A DNA stretch of 64,000 bases from Paenibacillus mangrovi. GTDB taxonomy: Bacteria > Bacillota > Bacilli > Paenibacillales > Paenibacillaceae. Made by a program: the position numbers and the translations under genes. The stretch lies in the NCBI RefSeq assembly GCF_022898935.1, contig NZ_JALIRP010000002.1, forward strand, positions 1-64,000, written 5' to 3'. The notes beneath the pieces were generated by a model that was not told where the DNA came from, ran no database searches, and was given only the letters and a program-made list of their open reading frames with translations. The stretch's first letter is position 1, and each line of letters opens with the position of its first letter. Below, piece after piece: positions 1 to 8,695 of this stretch.

Positions 1-124
1 ATATATCCACTATTACAACCACAAACGAATAAAGGCAAAACTAAAACGCATGAGCCCGGTACAGTACCGAACTCATGCGTTAGAGGTGGCCTAACTATAT
101 AATGTCTAACTTTTTGGGGTCACT
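1..124. mobile_element. Possible insertion-sequence end (remnant at window edge)
   Basis: Positions 105-122 carry a stretch (TGTCTAACTTTTTGGGGT, followed by CA) that resembles the terminal inverted repeats of IS3-family elements, which commonly end in TG...CA with a C/A-rich or G/T-rich core. Just inside it, 45-54 pairs with 72-81 (AACGCATGAG / CTCATGCGTT), and the loop holds a second perfect inverted repeat (57-62 with 64-69). That would suit a hairpin after a transposase stop. No transposase is visible because the window begins here. The family assignment is from memory of end sequences and is weak. Confidence 0.3.
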
Positions 125-190
125 TCAATGTCGGTTCCTTTTTTGTTTTTTGAAGAGAATATCCGAGAATGATAGGAAGCCGCTTTAGTT

Positions 191-219
191 GTGACAGAAA
201 ATGGAATTTAGCTTACAAT
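191..219 (+). promoter_or_regulatory. Sigma-A type promoter for the alpha/beta hydrolase
   Basis: GTGACA at 191-196 and TACAAT at 214-219 are separated by 17 bases, close to the vegetative -35/-10 consensus. They lie 36 bases before the start codon at 255, which has a GGGAGG-type ribosome binding site. Confidence 0.45.
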
Positions 220-254
220 GGGGTTAAATCCATGTCGCGGGAGGTAAAGAAAGA

Positions 255-1148
255 ATGACGTACATACAGCTTCAGGATCTGGAAGTCTTTTACGAAAAAA
301 TGGGATGCGGTGAACCCGTTCTGTTTTTGCACAGCGGATATTCGAGGGGAATCCTTGCTTTTGCTGGCCAACTGCTCGATTTTCAAAAGAATTACACCTG
401 CTATTATCCCGATTTCCGAGGTCATGGCCGGACGCGCTGCGAAAGCCTGGAATGGAGCACGCCGCAACTTGCCAAGGATACGATCACGTTGATGGATGCT
501 CTGGAGCTTCCAAAGGCACATCTAATCGGTTACAGCTTAGGAGCCAATGTTGGCTTGTACTGTGCGGTCTCACATCCCAAAAGGGTAGCAACACTCACGA
601 CCATCGGTACGAGCGGCTTCGCTGATCCTACAGGTGTGGAGGAATTTGAGCCAGAATGGCTCATTGAGCATGATAAGCAAGATACCATTAACCAAATGAC
701 GGAACGCCATGAGGAGGCGCACCGGGGTAACTGGCAGGAGCATATGCGGCAGTCTGCACAGGATTGGCGGTTGTATCCCAAGCTATCGGAAGATCAGCTG
801 AAGAGCATATCCTGTCCTGCCCTGCTGATTACAGGCGAACATGATCCCTTTGCCGGCGAAGAGAAAATACGTTATTTAAGCTCCCTTATTCGGGACTCGG
901 AGGCCATGGTGGTATGGGGAGGCAGCCACAGACCGCATATGGTTAGAGAGCAGCCCGTGCAGGTAAATGACCGTATTCTGCAGTTTTTGGCGGATCATCC
1001 GATCGAGAAAGCAAAAAAAAGGTACGGAACGCAGTACGGTCATTTTTCAGGTCAGGCATGCGTCTTCCGTACCTTGTTTTTATTGATATACGAAAGCATG
1101 AACTTCGAGGATTCCACACCCTTATATCGTAAGAAAGACTTCCGTTAA
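255..1148 (+). CDS. Alpha/beta hydrolase
   Basis: Predicted soluble alpha/beta-fold hydrolase; the substrate cannot be named. The nucleophile elbow is GYSLG with Ser94. The acid is probably Asp197 (GEHDPF) and the histidine His225 (GGSHRP). The oxyanion region is FLHSGYSRG near residues 25-32. The start has a good GGGAGG site. The normal domain ends near residue 249 (ILQFLADH). The last 48 residues look non-native, because their codons run through a strong two-way terminator hairpin at 1013-1080 that follows an A8 run. The stop overlaps the stop of the convergent kinase gene. The original stop may have been lost by a slip in the A tract. Family assignment is secure, function is not. Confidence 0.8.
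   Translation: MTYIQLQDLEVFYEKMGCGEPVLFLHSGYSRGILAFAGQLLDFQKNYTCYYPDFRGHGRTRCESLEWSTPQLAKDTITLMDALELPKAHLIGYSLGANVGLYCAVSHPKRVATLTTIGTSGFADPTGVEEFEPEWLIEHDKQDTINQMTERHEEAHRGNWQEHMRQSAQDWRLYPKLSEDQLKSISCPALLITGEHDPFAGEEKIRYLSSLIRDSEAMVVWGGSHRPHMVREQPVQVNDRILQFLADHPIEKAKKRYGTQYGHFSGQACVFRTLFLLIYESMNFEDSTPLYRKKDFR
1013..1080. terminator. Bidirectional terminator inside the 3' end of the hydrolase ORF
   Basis: GGTACGGAA at 1021-1029 pairs with TTCCGTACC at 1065-1073, extended inwards by CGCA/TGCG. On the minus strand the stem is followed by T8 (the A8 at 1013-1020). On the plus strand it is followed by TTGTTTTTATT. It can end transcription of the convergent minus-strand kinase gene and of the hydrolase. 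Confidence 0.75.
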
Positions 1149-2137
1149 ACGCTCTCTGTCTTCACTTTGAATCCTTCTCTCAAACGATTCCTGCTCCGCT
1201 GAAGTTTCTCCCGGAGGCCGGGGAGCCAGTCTGGACCATCCTCCATCTCACTGTCTTCGAGCGACCATAATAATCTGGAGAATCCGTACAGGTTTTCGAA
1301 TCTTTTGAAAAAGGGAAGCCGGTCTATGAACCCTTCATTCAAATCCGCGACACTGCGGTAACCTTGTAAAAATGACTGTACGGCTGTACTCGAGAGAAGA
1401 TCATCCGCAGAATCAAACAGATCGGAAACCGCGGAAATCACGTCTAACTCATACCATCCGTAGAAAGCATCATCGAAATCGATAATGTTGAGAGAATCCC
1501 GGTCGCAATTATAAAACACGTTGTCCGGTTGAAAATCGTAATGAATCAGCCCGTACGTTTCCTTGGAAACAGGCAGGGACTCAAGCCAACATGTGATCCG
1601 CTCCAGTTCCTCAGCCGCTGCTTGTTCCTCCGGATGATTGTGCAGTACCGCACCGATCTCTGTCAGCACGTCCCTCCAGCTTCTTCTGTGCTTCTGAACG
1701 GGCTCATAGTCTTTTGACAGCACATGCAAAGCCGCGAGCGAGCTTCCCCATACCACGCACTGCGATGCAGACAAGGTTCCGTCCAGTCTGTTTCCCTTCG
1801 CCGCTTCAAACACGACCCCAAAAAACTTTCCGTACGAAGTGCCCACCGTTTCAACGATCCGACCTTGACTCGATAAAATTGGCGACACACACGTGTATTG
1901 ATGTGCAATAAGATACTGCATGAACTCCAATTCGGCCTCGATCTGGTCCACGTCATGATCCTGCTCTGTACTAAACCGCAGAAAGAATCTCTCCTGTTTT
2001 CGCTGAAAAGCATATACAAAATTCGTACTCGCCCGCCAAAACTGCAGGCTTCCTTCATCATGCTCCCAGCGCTGCAGCAGGCTACTCGCGATGTGGTCCG
2101 TGGCCGTGACCTTCGCCATGGTCTTTAAATTCATCAA
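1145..2137 (-). CDS. Phosphotransferase of the aminoglycoside/choline kinase fold
   Basis: 330-residue APH-family kinase. The catalytic loop reads HYDFQPDNVF and the metal-binding segment IDFDDA, matching the HxD(x4)N...DxD pattern of this fold. The N-terminal part holds the ATP-binding beta-rich lobe. Substrate unknown: relatives include homoserine, choline and aminoglycoside kinases as well as spore-coat CotS-like proteins, and no resistance role is implied. TTG at 2137 or ATG at 2134 could start it, with GGGAGG upstream. Its transcript probably ends at the hairpin at 1013-1080. Confidence 0.8.
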   Translation of the reverse strand: MMNLKTMAKVTATDHIASSLLQRWEHDEGSLQFWRASTNFVYAFQRKQERFFLRFSTEQDHDVDQIEAELEFMQYLIAHQYTCVSPILSSQGRIVETVGTSYGKFFGVVFEAAKGNRLDGTLSASQCVVWGSSLAALHVLSKDYEPVQKHRRSWRDVLTEIGAVLHNHPEEQAAAEELERITCWLESLPVSKETYGLIHYDFQPDNVFYNCDRDSLNIIDFDDAFYGWYELDVISAVSDLFDSADDLLSSTAVQSFLQGYRSVADLNEGFIDRLPFFKRFENLYGFSRLLWSLEDSEMEDGPDWLPGLREKLQRSRNRLREGFKVKTESV

Positions 2138-2250
2138 TGCAACGAATCCTCCCGTAGAGCACGCGGGGATGGTTCCTTGCTAACGAGCGCGCCCCCGCGC
2201 CTTCATTTTATTTTGAAAATCGTTATATTTCAAAACGTCACCCCAGGAGG

Positions 2251-3018
2251 TCATTTTGATTCGGCAACGATGACTTTCACGCCGCATGCTTCGATCTTCG
2301 CGATTTCTTCCTTCGATGTTTCTTCATCGGTAATGATCATGTTCAAAGCTTTAAGGGGATACATTCTCGCGAAGAAATCAATGCCAAATTGATAATGCTC
2401 GGCCAGGCAAATGTTTCTGCGGGAATTTTCAGCAATGGTCCGGCTAAAACTAGCGACTTCCGGCGTCGCTGTGCTTAAACCTTTTACAGACAATCCCCCT
2501 CCTGTTGCAAAAGAGAGATCGATCGTGAATTGACTTGCCAGAGAGTTAGCCAATGCATCGGTCATGTTGCCGGAAGGTTTAATTTTGCCTCCAATCAGAT
2601 ACGTTTGGATATGCTCAGCATCCTTCAAAGTATCCGCAATCTTTAAAGAGTTGGTGACCACTGTAAAATGAAAGTGCTTGGGCAGGTATTTCAACAGGAC
2701 AAAATGAATTGCGGCTCCGCCAATAAAGACGGTCTCATTCTCCGAAATATAGGCTGCAGCCTGTTTGGCAATAGCGTTTTGATATACGTTCCCCTCTCCA
2801 TATCTCTCGGAAGGCGGATGCGGCAGCTTTCTTACATTCGGGAGCGGGATGGCTCCACCATGCGTTCTTTTCAGAAGCTTCTCTTCCTCCATAATGGACA
2901 AGTCCCGCCGAATCGAATCGATAGAAACCTCAAACTGATCCGCCAAATCCTTAGCCAAAACCCTTCCTTCCCTGCCGAGCAGCTCCAGAATTTTGTCACG
3001 CCTTTCTTGAGTAAACAT
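2251..3018 (-). CDS. DeoR/GlpR-family transcriptional regulator
   Basis: 255-residue repressor. The N-terminal DeoR helix-turn-helix covers about residues 1-57 (RRDKILELL...VSIDSIRRDLSIME). The C-terminal sugar-phosphate sensor (DeoRC) domain carries the GGG and AEHYQFG segments. ATG 3018 is preferred over ATG 3024 because AAGGAGG lies seven bases before it. No sugar kinase or transporter adjoins it, so the effector and targets are unknown. A promoter and an inverted repeat directly upstream suggest self-regulation. The aldehyde dehydrogenase operon is upstream but is separated by its own terminator. Confidence 0.85.
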   Translation of the reverse strand: MFTQERRDKILELLGREGRVLAKDLADQFEVSIDSIRRDLSIMEEEKLLKRTHGGAIPLPNVRKLPHPPSERYGEGNVYQNAIAKQAAAYISENETVFIGGAAIHFVLLKYLPKHFHFTVVTNSLKIADTLKDAEHIQTYLIGGKIKPSGNMTDALANSLASQFTIDLSFATGGGLSVKGLSTATPEVASFSRTIAENSRRNICLAEHYQFGIDFFARMYPLKALNMIITDEETSKEEIAKIEACGVKVIVAESK

Positions 3019-3034
3019 TGACATCCTCCTTAAT

Positions 3035-3092
3035 TGGAAATTTATATCAATGAAGATATTTCCATTATATGCATGTTTTTTCCGTTTTTCAA
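3035..3092 (-). promoter_or_regulatory. DeoR gene promoter with overlapping inverted-repeat operator
   Basis: On the minus strand TTGAAA (3087-3092) and TATAAT (3064-3069) are 17 bases apart, a near-consensus sigma-A promoter. Immediately downstream, GATATTTCCA at 3055-3064 is inverted against TGGAAAT...ATATC at 3035-3048 (two extra bases in one arm). This touches the -10 element and lies over the transcription start. The position fits autorepression by the DeoR protein, which is inference. Confidence 0.65.
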
Positions 3093-3154
3093 CGATTTTA
3101 TTTTAATGTTTATTCATTTTTATTCCTGTTTTGTAATATTGAAGCCATAATGCC

Positions 3155-3190
3155 CGCAAAAAAGCCTGCTGAACAAGTTCAACAGGCTAA
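3155..3190 (-). terminator. Terminator of the aldehyde dehydrogenase-DUF779 operon
   Basis: On the minus strand, AGCCTGTTGAA pairs with TTCAGCAGGCT with one wobble, then runs into TTTTTT. It sits directly after the DUF779 stop at 3216. Confidence 0.75.
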
Positions 3191-3215
3191 TACGTTATTA
3201 CAACATTTCCGTCCC

Positions 3216-3593
3216 TTACTTCAGATTCAGTTGCTGTAGCTCCTCTTCACTAAAAACTCGCGAGCGCGTCAGAAACCTTTTACCTTCAGGCCCTTCCAGA
3301 GAGAACATACCTCCCCGGCCGGGAACTACGTCGATGATTAACTGCGTGTATTTCCAGTACTCGTATTGGGCTTTACTCATGTAAAAGGGGGCTCCGCCGA
3401 TCTCTCCCATCAACACGTCACTATCCCCAACAAGTAATTCTCCCAGAGGGAAACACATCGGGGAGCTTCCGTCACAGCAGCCTCCCGATTGATGAAACAT
3501 AACCGGTCCATGCTTCGATCTCAAAAGCTCAATCAGCTCGAGTGCCGCATCCGTAGCGATGACCTTCCGAACCTCACTGTCTTCTATGGTCAT
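3216..3593 (-). CDS. DUF779 domain-containing protein
   Basis: 125-residue soluble protein of the DUF779 family, whose members are typically encoded beside acetaldehyde/aldehyde dehydrogenases of the AcoD/ExaC type. The conserved cysteine-rich segment HQSGGCCDGSSPMC at residues 34-47 is present and could bind metal. The gene follows the aldehyde dehydrogenase by 15 bases and shares its terminator, so the two are probably co-transcribed. Biochemical role not established to my knowledge. Confidence 0.85.
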   Translation of the reverse strand: MTIEDSEVRKVIATDAALELIELLRSKHGPVMFHQSGGCCDGSSPMCFPLGELLVGDSDVLMGEIGGAPFYMSKAQYEYWKYTQLIIDVVPGRGGMFSLEGPEGKRFLTRSRVFSEEELQQLNLK

Positions 3594-3608
3594 ATGGATG
3601 TTACCATT

Positions 3609-5129
3609 TTAGAAGAAGCCCAGCTTGTTCGGACTGTAGTTAATGAGCAGATTTTTCGTTTGCTGGTAATGGGATAGCATCATCAGGTGGTTCTCGCGGC
3701 CAATACCGGAGGATTTATACCCTCCAAACGCTGCATGCGCAGGATAGGCATGATAGCAGTTGGTCCACACGCGCCCAGCTTGAATCTGGCGTCCCACCCG
3801 ATAAGCCGTGTTCACGTCGCGTGTCCACACTCCGGCACCCAGGCCATACAGTGTATCATTGGCAATGGCAAGCGCCTCTTCCTGATCTCTGAAGGTCGTT
3901 ACGGAAACCACCGGTCCAAAAATTTCCTCTTGGAAGATTCTCATGTTATTTTGCCCTTTTAGAACGGTTGGCTGTATGTAATAGCCGTCTGAAAAGTCTC
4001 CGTCAATTGAGGCTCTGCCCCCACCGATCAGGCACTCGGCGCCTTCCTGTTTTCCGATGTCGATATAGCTGAGGATCTTCTCCATCTGCTCCGTGGATAC
4101 CTGGGCACCGATCATGGTGGATGGATCCAGCGGATTTCCCTGCTTAATGGCACCGACGCGCTTCAAAGCCCGCTCCATAAACTCGTCATAGATGGATTCT
4201 TGGATTAGTGCACGGGAAGGACATGTGCAGACCTCGCCTTGGTTGAGCGCAAACAGTGTGAAACCTTCCAGCGCTTTATCGAAAAAGGCATCGTCCTTAG
4301 CCATGATATCTTCGAAGAAAATATTCGGCGATTTACCGCCGAGCTCCAGCGTAACCGGAATTAGGTTTTGAGAAGCGTACTGCATAATCAGGCGTCCCGT
4401 GGTCGTCTCTCCCGTGAAGGCTACCTTGGCTACCCTGCTGCTGGAAGCAAGCGGCTTGCCTGCCTCTAATCCAAAACCGTTCACGATGTTTACCACGCCC
4501 GGAGGAAGCAGATTTTCGATGAGCTCCATCAGAACGAGGATTGACGCAGGCGTTTGCTCCGCTGGCTTAAGCACAACGCAGTTGCCTGCCGCAAGCGCAG
4601 GAGCCAGCTTCCATGTCGCCATGAGGATCGGGAAGTTCCAAGGAATGATCTGACCCACAACCCCAAGCGGCTCATGAAAATGATATGCCACGGTGTCATC
4701 GTCAATTTGACTCAAAGATCCTTCCTGTGCCCGTATGCACCCGGCAAAATAGCGGAAATGATCGATCGCAAGCGGCAAATCCGCTGCCATCGTTTCCCGG
4801 ATCGGCTTGCCGTTGTCCCATGTCTCTGCGACAGCGAGCATTTCCAGGTTGCTTTCAATCCGGTCCGCAATCCGGTTCAGAATGACTGCCCGCTCTGCCA
4901 CAGATGTGCGTCCCCAGGCATTTTTAGCCTCATGTGCCGCATCGAGCGCCAGCTCAATATCATCCGCGGTCGAGCGCGGGACCTCGCAAAAAGCTTTGTT
5001 GTTAACAGGCGATACATTTTCAAAATATTGACCTTGAAGGGGGGCAACCCACTTGCCGCCGATATAATTTTCATAACGCTTCTTAAAAGTTACTTTCGAT
5101 CCATTCTGTCCCGGTTCAGCATATACCAT
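3609..5129 (-). CDS. NAD-dependent aldehyde dehydrogenase (acetaldehyde dehydrogenase type)
   Basis: 506-residue ALDH-superfamily enzyme oxidising an aldehyde, probably acetaldehyde, to the acid. It has the cofactor-loop PWNFP and the glutamate motif LELGGKSPN. The catalytic cysteine is in [14 protein letters not shown]. The C-terminal [11 protein letters not shown] is also typical. The length matches the AcoD/ExaC/AldB subgroup. ATG 5129 is chosen because GAGGAGG precedes it; the upstream in-frame ATG 5162 lacks a site and would place that site inside the gene. The DUF779 neighbour supports the subgroup. No sigma-54 promoter was found upstream. Confidence 0.9.
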   Translation of the reverse strand: MVYAEPGQNGSKVTFKKRYENYIGGKWVAPLQGQYFENVSPVNNKAFCEVPRSTADDIELALDAAHEAKNAWGRTSVAERAVILNRIADRIESNLEMLAVAETWDNGKPIRETMAADLPLAIDHFRYFAGCIRAQEGSLSQIDDDTVAYHFHEPLGVVGQIIPWNFPILMATWKLAPALAAGNCVVLKPAEQTPASILVLMELIENLLPPGVVNIVNGFGLEAGKPLASSSRVAKVAFTGETTTGRLIMQYASQNLIPVTLELGGKSPNIFFEDIMAKDDAFFDKALEGFTLFALNQGEVCTCPSRALIQESIYDEFMERALKRVGAIKQGNPLDPSTMIGAQVSTEQMEKILSYIDIGKQEGAECLIGGGRASIDGDFSDGYYIQPTVLKGQNNMRIFQEEIFGPVVSVTTFRDQEEALAIANDTLYGLGAGVWTRDVNTAYRVGRQIQAGRVWTNCYHAYPAHAAFGGYKSSGIGRENHLMMLSHYQQTKNLLINYSPNKLGFF

Positions 5130-5420
5130 AAAAGAACAGCCTCCTCTAATAAAGATTTTCATCTCATCAGCCTTGGTTCATTGAAGGAATACGTAAACAC
5201 AAAAAGAAATCGTCGTCATGTTATTGTGAAAAAGAACTCTTGGCTTGGACATTCACTACCCTGCTTTAAAAGGCAGAGTCGTAGTTTCAAAACGAGCCTG
5301 CTACTTCTTATCCTATGCAGATTTTCGTTCAGAGATTACTAGAATCAAGAATCCAATAATATGATAAAAAATGGTTTTGTCGAAAGTAGAACTGCCGCTG
5401 ATGCCGTGTATTACGAACGT
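5130..5420. other. Gene-free upstream region of the aldehyde dehydrogenase
   Basis: About 290 bases between the terminator of the DUF4180 gene and the aldehyde dehydrogenase start. It must contain the dehydrogenase promoter on the minus strand, but I could not identify convincing -35/-10 or -24/-12 elements or a clear operator. No ORF here looks coding. Confidence 0.4.
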
Positions 5421-5448
5421 AAAAAAACCTCCCATTCAAAATGGAAGG
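5421..5448 (-). terminator. Terminator of the APH kinase-DUF4180 operon
   Basis: On the minus strand CCTTCCATT pairs with AATGGGAGG (one T-G wobble) around a TTG loop, followed by T7. It lies 31 bases after the DUF4180 stop. Confidence 0.75.
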
Positions 5449-5478
5449 CACCTGTTTCAATCTGCTCTGTCTCTAGTT

Positions 5479-5847
5479 TCAGGTATGAATCCGATGAAGT
5501 GCATCCAGCGCTCCCGCTTCTGTGCTCTTAAAGAACACCCTGCTGCCCTGATTGCATTCGTAAATAAAATCGTTCAGGCTTTTGCTGTTATAGCCGCTAA
5601 AATCACCTACAATGGCAATTCTCATCTCATAATTCGTGTATTTTTGCAAAATTTCGCCCGCCAGTCTTGTTTTTAACTCGAAAAAATCCTCTGTGATCTG
5701 TTCTTTCCGCAGCAGCATTTTGTCGTAGCCATTGTATCGGACGTTAGCCATGAGATCGAGTGCATCGTTCAAGTTTTGAATGATAATTTCTTCGCTTGAA
5801 ATAACGGCAACTTTAGAGTTTTCTCTCTGGTCTATATGAATATTCAT
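5479..5847 (-). CDS. DUF4180 domain-containing protein
   Basis: 122-residue soluble protein recognised as DUF4180, a family of unknown function found in many bacteria. It has an N-terminal beta-rich part (VAVISSEEIIIQNLNDALDLM) and the family-typical RIAIVGDFSGYNSKSLNDFI segment near residue 75-95. A GGGAGAGG site precedes ATG 5847. It follows the kinase gene by 20 bases on the same strand, so the two probably form an operon. No function is proposed. Confidence 0.8.
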   Translation of the reverse strand: MNIHIDQRENSKVAVISSEEIIIQNLNDALDLMANVRYNGYDKMLLRKEQITEDFFELKTRLAGEILQKYTNYEMRIAIVGDFSGYNSKSLNDFIYECNQGSRVFFKSTEAGALDALHRIHT

Positions 5848-5867
5848 TGTTTAATCCTCTCCCTTAC

Positions 5868-6785
5868 TTATTCATCGACTAGAGCACGTCTAATATTTGC
5901 TTTTGCCTCTTCAGCGATTTCGGCATTATGATCAGTTACGGCTTGCAGCAGGATTAACATGGGAATATAAACGGCAATCAAACGGGCAAGGATATGAGTC
6001 TCTTCGTCAACCTCTCCATATTCTTTAAAAAAGGCCTCACGTCCACCCGGAGGTACGAAGTTGTATGCAACACTCAGATCACATGCAGGATGACCGATAT
6101 TCATATCGCCCCAGTCGATAATTCCAGCAATTTGCCCTGACTCATCCACCAGCATATTTTTAAAATGAAGATCACCGTGGAGGAAAACCTCTTTGGGTTC
6201 TACCCGGTCGATTGTCAGTGACTGCAAATACGCTTCGATTTGACGGTAATCTTCCTCCCGAATATGTCCCCTCAGGTCCGACAAGAACGTCAGCATTTTT
6301 TCCTTTCTGGAGGCGATGTCGGTGAGATTTCTGTGATCATGTGGAGCCCCATTTTCTTCGGCATCTTGTACTGGAAATGCATGCAATCCTTTTAGGAAAC
6401 GCGCAAGGGCCGAAATGGATAAGCAGCGATGCTCATCCGTTAATCCGATCGGGAACTTCCCCGGTAAATACGTGTAACCCAGAAAAGGTGACGGATACTC
6501 CTGATTTCCCACTCCGTGAAATACCGGTTTTGAATACGGAATTGAAATCCTGTCCGCAAGCTTCGGCAGGATCCTGCCTTCCATTTCCAATAACGAAACA
6601 GCGACTTGTCTCCTCGGAAACCGAAAAACGTATTCATTTCCAACAAGATAAACGGTATTGTCCCAGCCATGATCTAATCTTCGAATCCGCTTGGATGACA
6701 GCTGCGGGAACTGACTATATATCAATGCAGACGCCATTTCTAGAGGCAAATCCCATTCCGCATCCCATAGATTTGTACTTCCCAT
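5868..6785 (-). CDS. Aminoglycoside phosphotransferase-like kinase
   Basis: 305-residue APH-fold kinase. The catalytic loop HGDLHFKNMLV and the metal motif IIDWGD are both intact (HGDxxxxN...DxD class). RLDHGWDNTVYLVGNEYVFRF forms the start of the ATP lobe. This subgroup includes macrolide and aminoglycoside kinases as well as housekeeping small-molecule kinases, so resistance cannot be inferred from sequence alone. AAGGAG precedes ATG 6785. It is first in an operon with DUF4180 and divergent from the GGDEF gene. Confidence 0.8.
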   Translation of the reverse strand: MGSTNLWDAEWDLPLEMASALIYSQFPQLSSKRIRRLDHGWDNTVYLVGNEYVFRFPRRQVAVSLLEMEGRILPKLADRISIPYSKPVFHGVGNQEYPSPFLGYTYLPGKFPIGLTDEHRCLSISALARFLKGLHAFPVQDAEENGAPHDHRNLTDIASRKEKMLTFLSDLRGHIREEDYRQIEAYLQSLTIDRVEPKEVFLHGDLHFKNMLVDESGQIAGIIDWGDMNIGHPACDLSVAYNFVPPGGREAFFKEYGEVDEETHILARLIAVYIPMLILLQAVTDHNAEIAEEAKANIRRALVDE

Positions 6786-6932
6786 ATTTTTTTCTCCTTT
6801 TTATGTATCAATTCTACTATATATTTTAAATTTCTTTACATTTTGTATGTTAGTAGAGTATGTTTGCTATATGTGTTATTTTGTTCCGATATTTGGTAGA
6901 ATCCACTATTACATAAGAGGTGTGCATTAAGC

Positions 6933-8591
6933 GTGATGGCATGGATAGACTTCGTGGTATTTCTCCTTTTATTTGCTTTATTGGTTTATGTATTCGCTTC
7001 CGTTTCGATAACCAAATTGCACAAGGCTTATTTGACTTTCCACTTTTTCATGATGTTTTGGCCATTCTGCCAGTTTGCCATAAAAGTAACGGAAAATCCA
7101 AAGGTCCAATTATTTTATGTGATGCTCGCCTTTGTGGATTTGGGTCTTTTGGCTGTCGGATGGCTATTTTTCACGTTTCTGCTAACAAGGGATTCTCTAC
7201 CTTCCAAGAAAAAATCATTTCTGATTCCGCTACCTGCACTGCTTGGAGCTATCGCGGCCATTTGCAATCCGAATTCCTTATTCGTTGAGCCCGTGAACGG
7301 TGGGTACTACGAGCGAATCTATGGACCCATTTTCTGGATTACGGCTCCCCTCCTGCTCGGATACGGGATCGTTTCGCTGTACATGATCTATAAGACGTTG
7401 GTGTCAGATAATGCTCCGCGGATCAAAAAGCAAGTGAAGCAGGTATTACGCGGGATTATGGTCATGATTATATTCATCTGCGCGGATATATTGGTCAATG
7501 TGGTCTTTCCCTTACCTCAAAAGGTTACGCCAGGATTGACATCGCTTGGCATTTTATTTTCCGCTGTCTTTTTTGTAATTGCCATTCACCGTGACAAGGT
7601 ACTTGATCTCCTGAGCATCGCTCATCAAGATATTATTAATACGATTACAAACGGAATCCTGGTGCTTGACGATAATGAAACGATTATCGAAATCAACCGA
7701 TCGCTGTCTCCATTTCTTGACCTTAAAATTGGTGACCGTTTCGATATTTCTATGATCATACCTCAGCATGAGTCCGTGGACAAAAAGGAGAAATTCATCA
7801 ATACTTACCGTGAAAATCCTTTGAATCGAATTGAAGTCGATGTGCTATACCTGTTTAATGAACCCTGTTTTGTCTATATTCATGTCTCTCCGATCATGGT
7901 TAGCGGCACAAGAGCTGGACGGATTATTACTTTTCAGGATATGACCGAGATTCGCCGTCTCATTGATGAGACCACATTGCAAAATGAAATTCTGCAAGAG
8001 CGAAACCAATCGCTTATTTCGATTCAGCAGGAACTACATCTAACCAACCAGAAGCTGCAGGAAATGGCGGTTACCGATGGTTTGACTGGCTGCTATAATC
8101 GACATTATTTAACACAGCAGTTGGAACGTGAAGTAAACAAAAATATGGAATATCAAATACCTTTCTCCATTCTGCTGCTGGACATCGACTTTTTCAAGCT
8201 TATTAACGATAATTACGGGCATATGGTCGGTGACGAGGTCATTTGCGGTACGGTGAGCATGATCAAACAAATCCTTCGTCCGTCAGACATCCTGGCCCGT
8301 TTTGGTGGAGAAGAATTTATCATCTATCTGCCAAATACCACATCGTCTGAAGCCAACCAATTGGCTGAGCAAATTCTGAATACCGTGGAATCGAATGCTA
8401 TCAAAGTTCCTCATATTATACAATCTTTATCTATTACGATCAGTATTGGACTGTTATCTATCCATCAATTCCCGGAGGAGAATCCTCTGAATTCGAGGGA
8501 TACGCTGAATGACATGTTCCAATCGGTGGACCAGGTTCTGTATCAAGCCAAAAGGGGAGGCCGGAACCGGATTGCAAGTGTAATTATATAA
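6933..8591 (+). CDS. Membrane-bound GGDEF diguanylate cyclase with 7TM and PAS-like region
   Basis: 552-residue protein. Residues 1-215 contain about seven hydrophobic helices, resembling the N-terminal 7TM sensor of some histidine kinases. A PAS-like segment follows (about 235-345: IINTITNGILVLDDNETII...GRIITFQDMTEIR), then a short coiled coil, and a GGDEF domain from about 385 to the end. The active-site loop is GGEEF and an inhibitory RxxD site (RPSD) lies five residues before it. It is therefore probably an active, feedback-inhibited cyclic-di-GMP synthase at the membrane. GTG 6933 or ATG 6936 starts it after an AAGAGGTG site. Signal unknown. Confidence 0.9.
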   Translation: MMAWIDFVVFLLLFALLVYVFASVSITKLHKAYLTFHFFMMFWPFCQFAIKVTENPKVQLFYVMLAFVDLGLLAVGWLFFTFLLTRDSLPSKKKSFLIPLPALLGAIAAICNPNSLFVEPVNGGYYERIYGPIFWITAPLLLGYGIVSLYMIYKTLVSDNAPRIKKQVKQVLRGIMVMIIFICADILVNVVFPLPQKVTPGLTSLGILFSAVFFVIAIHRDKVLDLLSIAHQDIINTITNGILVLDDNETIIEINRSLSPFLDLKIGDRFDISMIIPQHESVDKKEKFINTYRENPLNRIEVDVLYLFNEPCFVYIHVSPIMVSGTRAGRIITFQDMTEIRRLIDETTLQNEILQERNQSLISIQQELHLTNQKLQEMAVTDGLTGCYNRHYLTQQLEREVNKNMEYQIPFSILLLDIDFFKLINDNYGHMVGDEVICGTVSMIKQILRPSDILARFGGEEFIIYLPNTTSSEANQLAEQILNTVESNAIKVPHIIQSLSITISIGLLSIHQFPEENPLNSRDTLNDMFQSVDQVLYQAKRGGRNRIASVII

Positions 8592-8604
8592 GGTATTTAA
8601 AATA

Positions 8605-8645
8605 GGCCGAGACGCTTCGTTTTTCTGTGGTTATCGGCTTTTTTT
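8605..8645 (+). terminator. Probable terminator of the GGDEF gene
   Basis: GCCGA (8606-8610) pairs with TCGGC (8634-8638) and is followed by T7, 14 bases after the GGDEF stop. The short stem and long loop make it a moderate call. Confidence 0.4.
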
Positions 8646-8695
8646 ATTTCTTCTTTTTCACTTTACGTTTACGTTTCCGCAATGACTTGAATGAA

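Noticed and set aside
4554..5342. 262-residue plus-strand ORF opposite the aldehyde dehydrogenase
   Set aside because: Shadow of a well-supported gene; no ribosome site, no recognisable domain, low-quality composition.
5868..6785. Antibiotic resistance gene call for the APH-like kinases (also 1145-2137)
   Set aside because: The fold is shared by many housekeeping kinases; no residues specific to a known resistance enzyme could be identified.
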